The notes beneath the pieces were generated by a model that saw only the letters and a program-made list of their open reading frames with translations, made no database searches and had not been told where the DNA came from. DNA of 64,000 bases, from positions 248,001-312,000 of the forward strand of contig SEMN01000264.1 in the NCBI GenBank assembly GCA_005408345.1. The letters run 5' to 3'. The stretch comes from Macquaria australasica. Taxonomy: Eukaryota > Chordata > Actinopteri > Centrarchiformes > Percichthyidae. Below, in pieces: positions 38,501 to 45,989 of the stretch (position 1 is the first letter of the stretch; every line of letters begins with the position of its first letter). Made by a program: the position numbers and the translations under genes.

Positions 38501-41500
38501 CTGTGACTCTTGATTCCACCTGTTCTTAACACTGCAAACAGATGAATGTGTGGTGTAATTATTTGGCTGTACAGGAAGCGACATGTTCAACTTTAGATTA
38601 CTTGGCGGCGGTTGATTAGCCAGAAAAAGGTATAGTCAAGAGCTGCTTTCTTTTTCTACTATCACTGTGGATAGTAAAAACTGTCTTACTTGCTCGTAAT
38701 ATTTCCTGGGCAAGAGGTGAAATCTGATCTGTGCTTTACTATTGTAACCAAACACTGATGAACCAAAATACCTTCAGTAGATTACTGCTGCATGTACTTA
38801 TCAAATCAAGGTTTGATTTAAAAATGTTAAAATTGAATGGGTGACTATTAACCTCACAACACATGCCTTATGACAGGACATAACAAAGCAACAATCTCCC
38901 CATTTAAATAGTTAAACAAGGCCGAAAACTAACAGTTTCTTCTTTTACACAACTATGTGCACAAACCTCATCCAGACAATAGATGGAACAGATTTGAGCT
39001 AACACAGAGTTCCTAGATGCCGGTGCCTCCTGGGCCTGATTTCCTCCCAATGGGGATGCAGTGGAGAGGGCAAACAAAGGTTGAACTAGGGTATCTGTCA
39101 CCTGACTTGGCTTCTGTGTTCAGTGTGCTGCAGTTTGGAAAAGAAGTCAGAGACTGTAGCAACACCAGAGGCCTCATTTCAAACCACCTTTCATTCACTC
39201 TCATATTACGGCGTGCGCCTAGCTGAACTGATTGGTGTTTTTACTGAAAAAACAGGAATCCGTTGCCCCACAAAAGGTTGAGAGCTTAGCGCAAACCACT
39301 GCCAAATCTTATGAAAACTCCTAACGGAAGAGGAGAAGCGTGGAGATGTGAGACAGAACTGACTGAGAATCATCTGAATCAGTGCAGCCACAGGAAAACT
39401 GGAATCAGCAGTTAGCAACTCTAACCCAATTCACTGAAACAGAGTGCAAAGTACACAGATATAGAACGTAAATGTATGTCGAATTATGGAAATGTGAAAG
39501 GGAAGAGAGACAGAAAAAGAGGAAAGAATTTAGGTGCTATATTGTAATACTGTTCAAAAAATTTCAAAAACCCTCAAATCTTCAAACTTTGAAGCATTTT
39601 CATGGCCTGTGTAAGCTCTGGCCAATATTGTTCAACACTTGCCCTTTATATCACCGGTTCTGCTTGGCAACATCTTAATGTAATGTCTCACTGATCAATA
39701 ATTCTCTCACTCTCCCGACTGAACACCTCATTTAAATTTATATATTTTGCTTCAATCAAAAACAGAGCTGCGTTTCAACCCTTAGTGTGTCAGTGGGATT
39801 TGATGCCGATGCTTTGATCCAGAGTGTGAATCTTTCCTCCCCACCCACCCAATGCTGAAATGAAATCAGCGCCATTGGTAGGACTGATGTCAAAGCAGCG
39901 CTTCAACAAGTTGAAAACGAGCAGGAAAAATGTTTCTGGCAAGCTTCGCTCACTTATTACAGAGTGACATTTCAGATATCAAATAGACGGCAGCAGGAGC
40001 TGGCACCGAACTTCAGTGCTGCTTATTACTCTGCTCTGAGTGGGAAGTGCTGACCGGGGAGAGCCACATCGTGATCATCCTATTCATTCATACAGGGAAA
40101 TTTGGTCAACAGACAGACCAGAAAAGTCACAAGCTTGATCCCTGCAGCAACAAGGTACCCTTCGGTCCTTCCTGCTAACTCCTTTTAAATCACTCTGGTA
40201 AAAACAAAGTATCAGGAATCGGCACTAGACTTGACAACTTGAAGGTGGGCTTGTTAAAAGGCCACAAATACCCAAAGCTGAGCCAAAATACTATCTCATT
40301 AAATGTTACTTAATACTGCTTTCAAGATATCTAATCATCACCTACTGCAGTGATTCCCAACCAGGGGTACTTCTGCAGTTACCAGGGGGTACGTGAAAAA
40401 TTGTGAAGATCAGCCAATTTGAAAAAAATAAAATAAATAGAAATTAGTATTTGACCATTTATATCCACATATTTGTGTTTAGGAGAAAAATCAACACACA
40501 AGTAAGATTACAAATGTGTGTGATGCTGATCTTTATAGTTATTGTCACTTACCAACTATGGTAGTCTGACTGCACAAGACATGCCCCAGTTTCCACCAAC
40601 CTGAGTCAACTGTAAGTTGATTCAGACTGCAGAAAGACTAGCTGGAAAAAACTGAAAGTAAAGATACTGTAAATGGTTGAAACAACCAGTTTCTGTCACT
40701 CCAAATGGCAGTACAGTAGTACAAATGCAAACTTGGCCAAAACTACTTAAAAATACTATTGAACAATATCATGGAGCCATCCCTTCTATAAGAAGGGTAT
40801 GATAAAAGGAGTACACAGGCCCATCTGATGGGGCTGTGAGGGTACATCGGACAAAAAACACATCTATAAAGTGGTTACTGTTGTCAGTACATTCACGACA
40901 AAGTCTTTCAAATGCATACACAGCTTATAAATGCATGTCCGGACAGCCAGCGGTTACAGATGGCCATTCAACTGGATAATCAAGATTAACTCCTGATATT
41001 AGCAAACATCCACCCAGCTTAAGTGTCCTTGAGCGAGACACTGAATCTGAACCAGCTCCAGTGAACACATATCCATCTTGTAACTGGCTTTGACCTCTGA
41101 CCTTCCTGGGAGAGAGGGAAAATGAACATTCCTCCCCACATGATTAGGCTACATTATTTGCCCGCTTTTGCCTAGAAAAAGTGGAGAGAAAAGAACGCAG
41201 CCTTAGTTGAGGCAAGACAGGTCTAGCTGCCTGCTGCCTCTGACGCTCACTACGCCGAACTGCCACAGATAAACTTTACAAAGTAGCTCCAACAGCTGTC
41301 GAGACACGAGCGTGATCATCAGCAGCATGTCGGTCGACTCAACTGTCAGGCCTCCTTTTGCTCATGCACCTTATAGAAATATTTTTACAGGTAATAATTA
41401 CAGTGACTTAGCTGTTCTTCAGAGTAACACAGGAACATTTCAGGGGGGAAAAATCATTCTTCTTAAACAACAGGCATGATGTTAATGGCTCCATATAATT

Positions 41501-43965
41501 TTCTGCATCATGCCGTCATCTGCAGAATAAGCCATCAGCCTACTGGTATATGTAAACCACTCTCTGACATTAAGATAATCTCAGCTAATCAGATCATCGG
41601 TTGACTTTCTGTGACAGGTACTGCAGGCACACTCATAACTAAGCCTGTTAGGCAAAGACAAAAACAGACTGCTGAATGTTGGTGTTTCAACTGAGCCTTT
41701 GAGGATACGTTCCCACATAAAAATCTGATCACAAAAAGTCAACACCTTTGCACTACAGCTACTTCCACTCAAAGAACAGACCCCAACAACCGTCCTGTGA
41801 GCCGTCGGAGCGTCGGAGCAGACCATTACACCAAATGACATGATCACCTGATTCAGAAAAGAAATGCATTACACTGTATTCAGTAATTCACACCAAATAA
41901 GAAGCTGGCTACTAGTGGTTTGTGGCCATTATGGTACCCAGAAAGACCTAGGCTAACTTCAGCAGCACTGTAAGGCTACAAGCGTTTCTCTGCTACAGAG
42001 GTGTAATCCCCTGCAGGCAGGTGCTAGTGATGGGAACAATCGTTGCATGGAGGTAAGGGGGAGAAGAAAAGGGAGCATAGAGAAAAGCAGCAACACCAAA
42101 AACCACAAATGCCAGCTGTTGGGGAGAGCTGCATTTACACCAGACTCCCATCACTGGCAGCTGACTACTGTGTTAAGACTTGGAGGCTGATTGCAATACA
42201 TGTTACTGCACCCAGAGCGCCTCAATCATTAGTGCTATATCAAAACCAAATGCCCAGAGGCTACATAATTTTTCAAAAAGAAATAATCAGCATTAGTTTA
42301 TAGTTTAGGGCCATTACAGACAAATGGGTGTTCTCCAAAACTATGTTCCAGACTTAATAAAATACAGAAGACACATTTGGCCAGATATTTCTTTTATGAA
42401 AGAAAGGTATTTTCTCATGTGGAAGAGGAAAGTGAGTACCTACGTACCACGCCATAGTAAATGTATACAATATAGACCTTGCTTTGCCTGTCACAATATT
42501 GTACTGCTTCTGCTTCCTAGCAGAGGAGAGCGTAGAGGCTAGATCCTGCTGACTGCATCTTAACATTTGTAAACACTTCCCACATGCTACCTGCGAGGGA
42601 GAGAGCTGCATGGCCGTGCTACTTACCGAAGGTAGTACTGTTTTAAAGCAAATGCGGCGTTGGAACAACTCCTCGGAAAGTTAAACTCTTCTCCAAGTTC
42701 AATCCATTGGTTTTTGTCAGAGACCTGAAAGGGGGAAATGAGTTCGTTAGGAGATTAAAAAAAACACAAACAAACACTGGCAACAACAAAAAAAGAGCGG
42801 TTACACTGCAGCCATCTGGTCTGCTACAGGTCCCCCAATGAGGCAATATCAGAATCACTAATCAATAACTTTCTCAAACTGCTGAAAATATCTGAAAATA
42901 CTGAAAATATCTGGCAGAACATTTAGTCAAATCGCATTTAATTAGCTACCAATGCGTTTCTTATCCGAACATATTTACATTTGGCACATAAGTAAGTACA
43001 ACTGCCTGACTCCCTTCAGAATACTATCGTTACAGTTGAGGCTAGTTAGCGCCAAAGCTAACAAGCTAACTTGACATTTCCATTTTGGCGTTAAAACCTA
43101 ACGAGGCTAAAGTCTCCATCCAACTGTCTCCATCCAAAAGCAAACGCTTTAGCTTGCGGCGACCCGTTTGGTTTTGGAGCAACGTTAGGTTTTGGTGCCG
43201 TGTACTGTATTCACTACATGGGCCTGTGAGGCCTACATTTTGAGATCAGCCATGAAGCCGAAGAAAGATGGCTATGGCGAGAAAGAAAAATCAGGCGTCC
43301 CCCTGGGTGGAAACTACCGGTAAAAGCCCGGGCGAAACGCTATGTCCGCCGCGGTGTTTCCCGAGGCCGGGCTCCGTGCCGATAATCGATGTTAAACGTG
43401 CCCGCTAATTTCGAGTCGCTCCAACTGCGCTCTGACTGCGAGCGGTTGGACTCTCGGTTCAAAGCACACAACAACACAAGCCACCACACTGCATAGAGAT
43501 ACATGGCAAACTAGCACAAGGCCAACACCGACCCACTAACGTTTTTCCAGAGTGTTGCACTTGTCCCGTGGTGCCCACACGGAGTTGTGGAGCGGTCCTC
43601 CGGGGAGTCCACGCACGGCAGAGTGTGGAGAAAAACCACTTTTAGTTCCCACTCACCTTAGCAAATCCACCTAAAGAGACGACTCTGATGTAGAGAGCAT
43701 TCAGATCCAGCTCTTTCCCACCCACGAAAGGAATCTTCTTGAACGGCGATCTGATGGGATAACACAAGAAATAAAGCAACATATGTTTAAATAACAGCTC
43801 AGGTTAACTCACGGTCACATGCAATGAAGATTTAAAGTTACATTTCTTGGGGGAAAAGACGCCCCAATCTCACCCTCTGCTTTGGTGAAATTGCCGCAGC
43901 TCGTCCAGGAAAGCCTGTCCTTTCCTTCGCTGATCTAGTAGATTTTTCCCCGTCGAATTTGCCAT
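9070..43965 (-). CDS. arid2: arid2, complete gene (21 coding exons)
   Basis: AT-rich interaction domain protein 2 (BAF200), a nuclear DNA-binding subunit that defines the PBAF form of SWI/SNF. Seen: 21 exons with GT-AG borders and matching phases give 5031 nt, 1676 aa. Order: ARID domain about aa 13-105 (exons 1-4); armadillo-like helical region about aa 140-480 (exons 5-11); RFX-type winged helix about aa 518-598 (exons 12-14); Gln/Pro-rich middle in exon 15 with the motif [11 protein letters not shown] (an LxxLL) at aa 963-973 and vertebrate-conserved blocks at aa 1125-1155 and 1383-1426; two C2H2 fingers, C1486/C1491/H1504/H1509 and C1519/C1524/H1537/H1542. The start has A at -3 and G at +4 and encodes MANSTGK as in other vertebrates. 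Human ARID2 is about 1835 aa; most of the shortening is in exon 15. The identification rests on recognising the family protein; no search was run. Confidence 0.97.
9506..9597 (-). CDS. arid2: arid2 coding exon 20
   Basis: Aa 1610-1639 plus two bases (DEKEGPVTKHIRLTAALTLK, then NIAKHSDCGR). Acceptor TTCTAG|GATG, donor CGCAT|GTAAGT. Confidence 0.95.
9598..10087 (-). other. arid2 intron 19
   Basis: 490 nt between exons 20 and 19; no repeat or exon recognised. The neighbouring introns 16-18 and 20 are 87, 103, 233 and 324 nt. Confidence 0.8.
10088..10211 (-). CDS. arid2: arid2 coding exon 19
   Basis: Aa 1568-1609. APKAIVNHPSAALMALRRGS then RNLVFRDFT is strongly conserved in ARID2. Acceptor TAAAG|GACT, donor TTCACT|GTGAGT. 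The reading frame was fixed by this motif. Confidence 0.92.
10445..10530 (-). CDS. arid2: arid2 coding exon 18
   Basis: Aa 1540-1567 plus two bases (DKHCSREALLAGLKLEEQQA), supplying H1542 of finger 2. The donor lies in CCCA|GTACGTAC. The overlapping GT four bases downstream would shift the frame against exon 19, so the first is chosen. Confidence 0.9.
10634..10772 (-). CDS. arid2: arid2 coding exon 17
   Basis: Aa 1493-1539. Completes finger 1 (WFETPSQVFYHAATQH, H1504 and H1509) and gives most of finger 2 (HCLWEGCEPFPRQRLSFITH, C1519, C1524, H1537). Acceptor TCCAG|GTGG, donor CTACAG|GTGAGA. Confidence 0.96.
10860..11014 (-). CDS. arid2: arid2 coding exon 16
   Basis: Aa 1442-1492 plus two bases. 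A Pro/Gln-rich linker, then NFKCLWQTCK, the first half of zinc finger 1 (C1486, C1491). Acceptor CCACAG|CCTA, donor AACG|GTACGT. Confidence 0.94.
11015..13305 (-). other. arid2 intron 15
   Basis: 2.3 kb, A/T-rich, no recognised repeat family. A CTCF-like core (TGCCCCCTGCAGG) lies at 11791-11803. No exon seen on either strand. Confidence 0.75.
13306..15707 (-). CDS. arid2: arid2 coding exon 15 (2402-nt giant exon)
   Basis: Aa 641-1441, all open in one frame. Rich in Q, P, S, T and A. Landmarks: a His/Gln repeat at aa 930-942 (DNA 14803-14841), [20 protein letters not shown] from aa 961, GDKIICQKEEEAKDATGLHV from aa 1125, and NKVGVRIITISDPNNAGSSA from aa 1385. The acceptor (TACGTACCAG|GCTT) follows a TG repeat at 15717-15735; the donor is ACAATG|GTGAGT. 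Human exon 15 is longer, which accounts for most of the length difference. No stop or frameshift seen. Confidence 0.96.
15708..17115 (-). other. arid2 intron 14
   Basis: 1.4 kb. The TG repeat at its 3' end abuts the exon 15 acceptor. The middle (about 16330-16660) has repeated TCGGGTTCGG/TCGGGTTTGGGTCGGGCTCGG words, seen in a family of short teleost DNA repeats. No exon seen. Confidence 0.75.
15717..15735 (-). repeat. (TG)9 tract at the exon 15 acceptor
   Basis: On the arid2 strand a TG dinucleotide repeat ends 9 nt before the intron 14 AG. It replaces most of the usual polypyrimidine tract of the 2402-nt exon. Confidence 0.9.
17116..17324 (-). CDS. arid2: arid2 coding exon 14
   Basis: Aa 571-640 plus one base. 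Ends the RFX domain (TVFPNHTMRRQ, then LVGLRRRSIPLPIQLYYQQP) and starts the low-complexity middle with a short Gln run. Acceptor CACAG|GACT, donor CACCAG|GTAGAA. Confidence 0.94.
17552..17686 (-). CDS. arid2: arid2 coding exon 13
   Basis: Core of the RFX-type DNA-binding domain, aa 526-570 (WLNAHFETNPEGSVSRSEMY, then STGFLKCLR). Acceptor ATCAG|GCTA, donor TGCG|GTTAGT. Confidence 0.95.
17865..17943 (-). CDS. arid2: arid2 coding exon 12
   Basis: Aa 500-525 plus two bases. PPPGIVELDGEKFTLQW is the entry to the RFX-type winged helix. Acceptor TTCAG|TAAC, donor CAGTG|GTAAG. Confidence 0.94.
17944..20341 (-). other. arid2 intron 11
   Basis: 2.4 kb, A/T-rich, with an A22 run at 18317-18338. A segment around 19730-20060 reads like a dispersed repeat but I could not define its ends. 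No exon seen. Confidence 0.75.
18317..18338 (+). repeat. A22 run in intron 11
   Basis: Uninterrupted A run (T on the arid2 strand), mid-intron. Confidence 0.9.
20342..20506 (-). CDS. arid2: arid2 coding exon 11
   Basis: Aa 445-499 plus one base (DLLVRLVSVDLHTFGPDALT, then AVRLIEH). Last part of the armadillo-like region, running into a linker. Acceptor GGTCAG|ACCT, donor GCCCG|GTGAG. Confidence 0.94.
20847..21056 (-). CDS. arid2: arid2 coding exon 10
   Basis: Aa 375-444 plus one base. Contains AMEILGNLSKAEDNGVLICE and YVDQDSYREVTMLLTLPDL. It sits between a 49-nt T tract ending 9 nt before its acceptor (GTGTTAG|CCATG) and a T17 tract about 22 nt after its donor (CATAG|GTATGA). Confidence 0.94.
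21066..21114 (-). repeat. T49 tract before the exon 10 acceptor
   Basis: 49 uninterrupted A on the plus strand, i.e. T on the arid2 strand, within the 146-nt intron 9 and 9 nt from its AG. The exact length may be affected by sequencing or assembly error. Confidence 0.85.
21203..21299 (-). CDS. arid2: arid2 coding exon 9
   Basis: Aa 343-374 plus one base (LQLDPVDFRTTHLIFHTITK then CLMSRDRFLKMR). Acceptor TGTAG|CTCC, donor TGAGAG|GTGAGT. Confidence 0.95.
21300..23181 (-). other. arid2 intron 8
   Basis: A/T-rich, with clusters of GCTAGC/AGCTAG words at 22150-22180 and 22525-22560, and a repeat-like segment near 22795-22980 that resembles sequences dispersed in teleost genomes. A short (AC) run lies at 23131-23144. 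No exon recognised. Confidence 0.75.
23182..23432 (-). CDS. arid2: arid2 coding exon 8
   Basis: Aa 259-342. Contains SLFHPPRNLGISDMEAQRVL and the repeat core ILRNLSFEEANVKLLAANRT. The donor GCCGAG|GTTGGT is weak (T at +3, G at +4), but the next exon joins exactly in phase and restores the conserved DPVDF segment. Confidence 0.93.
23433..24695 (-). other. arid2 intron 7
   Basis: About half of this intron is a 674-bp element with Tc1-like inverted ends (23664-24337). No exon seen. Confidence 0.8.
23664..24337. mobile_element. Tc1-like nonautonomous element in intron 7
   Basis: The left end TACCGTTCAAAGGTTCGGAA and right end GTCCAAACTTTGAATGGTA are imperfect inverted repeats of the CCATTCAAAGTTTGGACA type that bounds many fish Tc1/mariner-derived elements. 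TA lies at both ends. No transposase frame remains in the 674 bp. Confidence 0.6.
24696..24765 (-). CDS. arid2: arid2 coding exon 7
   Basis: Aa 236-258 plus one base (FWKEVVEDVEVRELIWDKSS then PAQ). Acceptor TTCTGCAG|TTCT, donor ACAAG|GTAAAC. Confidence 0.94.
25686..25720. repeat. perfect 15-bp-stem hairpin, intron 6
   Basis: GAGGTTCCTCTGAGG, loop TTCCT, then CCTCAGAGGAACCTC. The left arm is itself preceded by a partial repeat (TCTCTGAGG). Confidence 0.85.
25864..25931 (-). CDS. arid2: arid2 coding exon 6
   Basis: Aa 213-235 (SLGSFSGVFGMDWKEKTSRD then FVR). Acceptor TTGTAG|CGCT, donor TCAGG|GTAAAG, ends in phase 0. The alternative AG five bases into the exon breaks the frame. Confidence 0.93.
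26428..26646 (-). CDS. arid2: arid2 coding exon 5
   Basis: Aa 140-212 plus one base, start of the armadillo-like region. Contains YNKLVLSLLSGLPNEVDFA and NVCTLLSNESKHAMQLDKDP, near-identical to vertebrate ARID2. Acceptor TTCCAG|ACTA, donor CGACT|GTACGT. Confidence 0.96.
28236..28726. mobile_element. MITE with GCTACATCCAC inverted ends, intron 4
   Basis: The left end GCTACATCCACGCTAAAAC is an inverted match to the right end, whose complement reads GCTACATCCACACTAATACG. 491 bp, no transposase. The interior has GTTTTAAAACG-type words repeated in both orientations (28250-28275, 28543-28560, 28610-28635). Confidence 0.75.
29095..29310 (+). repeat. dispersed teleost repeat (copy B)
   Basis: GACGACGATTAGTGGATTAA, ATTGACAGAAAATTAATC, CAGCTTCTCAAATGGGAGGA, TTTGGGTTTTGGATTGTT and TTCTGACATTTTATAGACC occur in the order of a repeat very common in teleosts; 2862-2930 is a shorter copy. 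Probably a nonautonomous element; class not settled here. Confidence 0.65.
30681..31037. mobile_element. MITE with GGCTA-TTCAGA inverted ends, intron 4
   Basis: The left end AGGCTACTTTCAGACAGAAT then CAGGCGTTGCGGTG matches the complement of the right end (AGGCTATATTCAGATAGACG then CAGGCGCTGCGGCG) over about 35 bp. 357 bp with no coding capacity. The end structure suggests a hAT-like MITE. Confidence 0.7.
31147..31373. mobile_element. MITE with long (about 63-bp) inverted ends, intron 4
   Basis: The left arm starts AAGGAATAGTTCCAACATTT and ends GCCAAGGGTTAGATGAGAA. The right arm is its imperfect inverse, TTCTCATCTAACCCTTGGC to AAACTATTCCTT. Only about 100 bp separates the arms. The terminal motif belongs to a repeat widespread in teleosts. 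It lies 110 bp from the MITE at 30681-31037. Confidence 0.75.
32025..32158 (-). CDS. arid2: arid2 coding exon 4
   Basis: Aa 95-139 plus one base. Ends the ARID domain (YLEKYEKVHHFGEDDEE) and continues LPIGAIPSSYNYQQH. The acceptor follows a T16 tract (TTTCTTCCTCCACAG|ATAC); donor ATCAG|GTAGG. It lies 10.5 kb downstream of exon 3. Confidence 0.96.
34866..34972 (+). repeat. (AG)n-rich microsatellite
   Basis: Interrupted GA/AG dinucleotides in intron 3, with GTGTGTG between two blocks. Confidence 0.9.
35457..35500 (+). repeat. (TG)22 microsatellite
   Basis: Uninterrupted TG repeat in intron 3, 10 bp left of a CTCF-like motif. Confidence 0.92.
35511..35522 (-). promoter_or_regulatory. CTCF-like motif
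   Basis: GCCCCCTGCTGG; the complement CCAGCAGGGGGC is the consensus CTCF core. It is inside arid2 intron 3, beside a TG microsatellite. Confidence 0.5.
36013..36056 (+). mobile_element. tRNA-like SINE fragment
   Basis: GATGGCACGGTAGCTGAGTG then GTTAGCAGCG carries a pol III A-box-like TAGCTGAGTGG. CCTGGGTTCAAACT is B-box-like. This pair of segments marks a widespread fish repeat (GGCACGGTGGCTCAGTGGTT-type). The copy is collapsed; the usual segment between the boxes is missing. Confidence 0.5.
36270..36820. repeat. repeat block starting AGGGCTGGGCGATGTATCGC
   Basis: The motif AGGGCTGGGCGAT-TATCGC begins a family of short elements frequent in fish genomes. The complementary GTGATTCAAATCGTGAATTG at 36786-36805 may mark its other end. 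An A run is at 36770-36785. Boundaries are approximate. Confidence 0.45.
37596..37616 (+). repeat. A21 run
   Basis: Uninterrupted A run in intron 3. Confidence 0.9.
40345..40460 (+). mobile_element. repeat with GGGGTAC end (second copy)
   Basis: Begins GTGATTCCCAACCAGGGGTA, a start shared by a common family of short teleost elements, and matches 7131-7200 in the opposite orientation. The 3' limit is unclear; it may extend to about 40850. Confidence 0.55.
42627..42724 (-). CDS. arid2: arid2 coding exon 3
   Basis: Aa 63-94 plus two bases. Contains the ARID core VSDKNQWIELGEEFNFPRS, with the conserved tryptophan, and ends YYLR. Acceptor TTCAG|GTCT, donor TTCG|GTAAGT. Confidence 0.96.
42725..43656 (-). 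other. arid2 intron 2
   Basis: 932 nt. Its 5' half (43250-43600) is CpG-rich like the promoter; the rest is A/T-rich. No coding exon or repeat recognised. Confidence 0.85.
43657..43750 (-). CDS. arid2: arid2 coding exon 2
   Basis: Aa 31-62, ARID domain (contains FKKIPFVGGKELDLNALY and ends LGGFAK). Acceptor ATCAG|ATCG, donor CTAAG|GTGAGT, ends in phase 0. Intron 1 is only 123 nt. Confidence 0.96.
43874..43965 (-). CDS. arid2: arid2 coding exon 1
   Basis: Aa 1-30 plus two bases of codon 31. Starts MANSTGKNLLDQRRKGQAFL and opens the ARID domain. Donor is AGAGG|GTGAG. The initiator context is favourable (A at -3, G at +4). Confidence 0.95.
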
Positions 43966-44450
43966 TGTTTTTGCATGCAAAAACGGTTAAACCCCACTTC
44001 AGTCGCTTCTTAAGACACCAAGGATCCCATACTCCGCCGGCGCTCAGTCATTCGCGAAGCTGAGTGTTTAAAAAGTTAAAGAAATAGCTGATAGCAAGAA
44101 GAGCGGCAGCTCGCTAATAAAGACTGATGCACACAGAAAGCAAGCCCGATTCAATCCCGGACTAAGTTCCAACGAACAGTCACAAATACGACCGATTCAC
44201 CGGCAGATTAGAAACGCCATGGCAGAATGTGTTGAATAAATGCTTTTGGTCGCGGTTGTATTCGTTTGGAGTGGTTTGACAGTGTGTTACGGACGCAGCT
44301 CCGAGGCTATCGCGCACACTGTAGAGCGGCAGAGGGATCCAGTTCTCAGACAAAAAGATGTGAAGGCCGCGGAGCCCGGCCTGCCATGCGTGCAGCGCCC
44401 TCTGCGGCCACAGGCGGCACTGCACCATCCAAAGCAGAGCGGGTGCTGGA
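43966..44450 (-). promoter_or_regulatory. arid2: arid2 5' UTR and CpG-rich promoter
   Basis: CpG-rich sequence directly upstream of the arid2 ATG, with many CG dinucleotides at 44030-44060 and 44280-44410. The CpG richness also continues into intron 2 (43250-43480). No TATA box is placed where it would be expected, so a dispersed CpG-island promoter is inferred; the exact start site is not visible. A perfect palindrome at 43967-43984 abuts the start codon and a CTCF-like motif lies at 44392-44409. Confidence 0.65.
43967..43984. repeat. 18-bp perfect palindrome before the arid2 ATG
   Basis: GTTTTTGCATGCAAAAAC, a perfect inverted repeat with no spacer, one base upstream of the arid2 start codon. 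It includes overlapping TTTGCAT and ATGCAAA half-sites resembling POU/octamer cores. In the mRNA it could fold only poorly because there is no loop, so a protein-binding role in DNA is the likelier reading if it has one. Confidence 0.8.
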
Positions 44451-45630
44451 ACAATAGAGACTGTTTTCTTTTTTAGGGACCGTCTGACAACTCGTCTCTG
44501 TTTGGAAAACGGGTCAGGAGGTACTTGGAAATGCCCCGTGGGGGGAGGGGATAACACTAATTAACGTAGCTCCCTTGTTATCCCAACCAGGCGTGTAATG
44601 GAAGGCAACCCTATTTTTTATTGGTAAAATACTATTTTTCCAGGCTTAAAATGTGTATTTTACTCCATTGACAATAGTTAAATGAAGACAGGGCATTTTC
44701 ATTAGGAAAGAAAAAACTATTACTAGTCACCCTAACAATTTCATGTTTATACATATACCACAGCAATATTTTAAAATACCATGCAGCCACTTAAAACCAA
44801 TATTGCAGGAAATCATATCCAATCAATCCACTATTCTACAACAAAACAAGGTATAAGGACAAACTTTTTATTTCCATAAGAAATAATTCCTTTAAGATAT
44901 TTAAGAAAAAAGCCAACAATTCAGTATTTCTATGAACACACGAGTAATTACTGTTCACTGGTAGCCACATGCTTTTTGATGATTAATGTCTGAAGGCTAA
45001 TTAACAAACTGTTTAGCACTACACTGAATATATTCAAGCACGTTTCTGTAAATATTCTTCTTGCATTGGTGCTAATGTGCCTTATCACTATCATGTTTTG
45101 TCCAAATGTATTTATTGTGACACTAATTATTTTGACATCTTCGTCTGTCATCATATTGAACAGTAATACAGTGCAACTGCAGTGGGAAAACATGACTAAA
45201 ATGTATTGATTTAATATGTTCAGCATTATAGGTTGAGCTTGACTTGGCTTAGTTTGGCATATAGTGCCACTCGTGTTGCAGTCTTGTTGGTTTTGAGGGA
45301 ATTTCTCAATTCAAAATGCATAATTTCATAACACTGTGGTCACTGTCTGTGACATCTATTTATAGTGTTAACTGTCAAAGTTTTTGATTGGTCACATTTG
45401 GTCACTGGTGTGTAGGAATTTTTTTCATGGTGCAATTTGGTGCTAAAACTTGTAAACGTTGTGGTAAAGTGCCCCTATCCCTTGCTGACCACTTCAAAAC
45501 GGCTTTTATCTCACGGGATGGTTGGAAATTATTCCTGATCCCTTCTCCCTGTCTGCCGAGCGGATATCTTCTTGATGGGGTTACATTCAACCATTACACG
45601 TACCCCTTTGCTCAATGAAAAACCTGTCAC
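44451..45630. other. intergenic, A/T-rich
   Basis: Between the arid2 promoter and the CpG-rich block at 45630. No repeat or coding segment recognised. Confidence 0.7.
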
Positions 45631-45989
45631 AAAATGGCGGAGACGTACGTTTGCAGACCCCATTTTGAGGAATTGACACTAGACAGCGGAGAAGTGCGCG
45701 TCCTTGCGTGTGGTTTTCGAAGTAGTGCTCCTTTCCCCCCCTGCGAACACATTGCGGCACACCGAGTTCGCCTCGCGCCTGTCTGGACTCCCCCGTCCGT
45801 CCACCGAATTCTGGGCCAACGACTCGTCGCGTGCTAGCTTGTTAGCTTAGCAGACGGTGGCTAACTTGGCGAAATTACCACGAACCTGTCCCGAGCGGCG
45901 GGCTGTTAATCCAATTACCCGCTGACATCTCACGTTAACAAATGATTTATGTAGTTAATATCAATCACGCTCTATCGAAGAAGTCGTCG
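45630..45989 (+). other. putative first exon, divergent to arid2
   Basis: CpG-dense block beginning with AAAATGGCGGAGACG, a YY1-type motif that also contains an ATG in good context. It ends in a strong donor, GTCGTCG|GTGAGTCG, at 45989. The frame from that ATG runs 67 codons (MAETYVCRPHFEELTLDSGE...) and stops at 45837, before the donor, with no family I recognise. It is head-to-head with arid2, about 1.7 kb from its ATG. It may be a noncoding transcript or the 5' UTR of an unseen gene. Confidence 0.4.

Larger units (their letters stand above)
32159..42626 (-). other. arid2 intron 3 (10.5 kb)
   Basis: The largest arid2 intron. It holds AG and TG microsatellites (34866-34972, 35457-35500), an A run at 37596-37616, a CTCF-like motif at 35511-35522, a tRNA-like SINE fragment at 36013-36056, a repeat block at 36270-36820 and a repeat with a copy in the left flank at 40345-40460. 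No coding exon seen on either strand. Confidence 0.85.
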
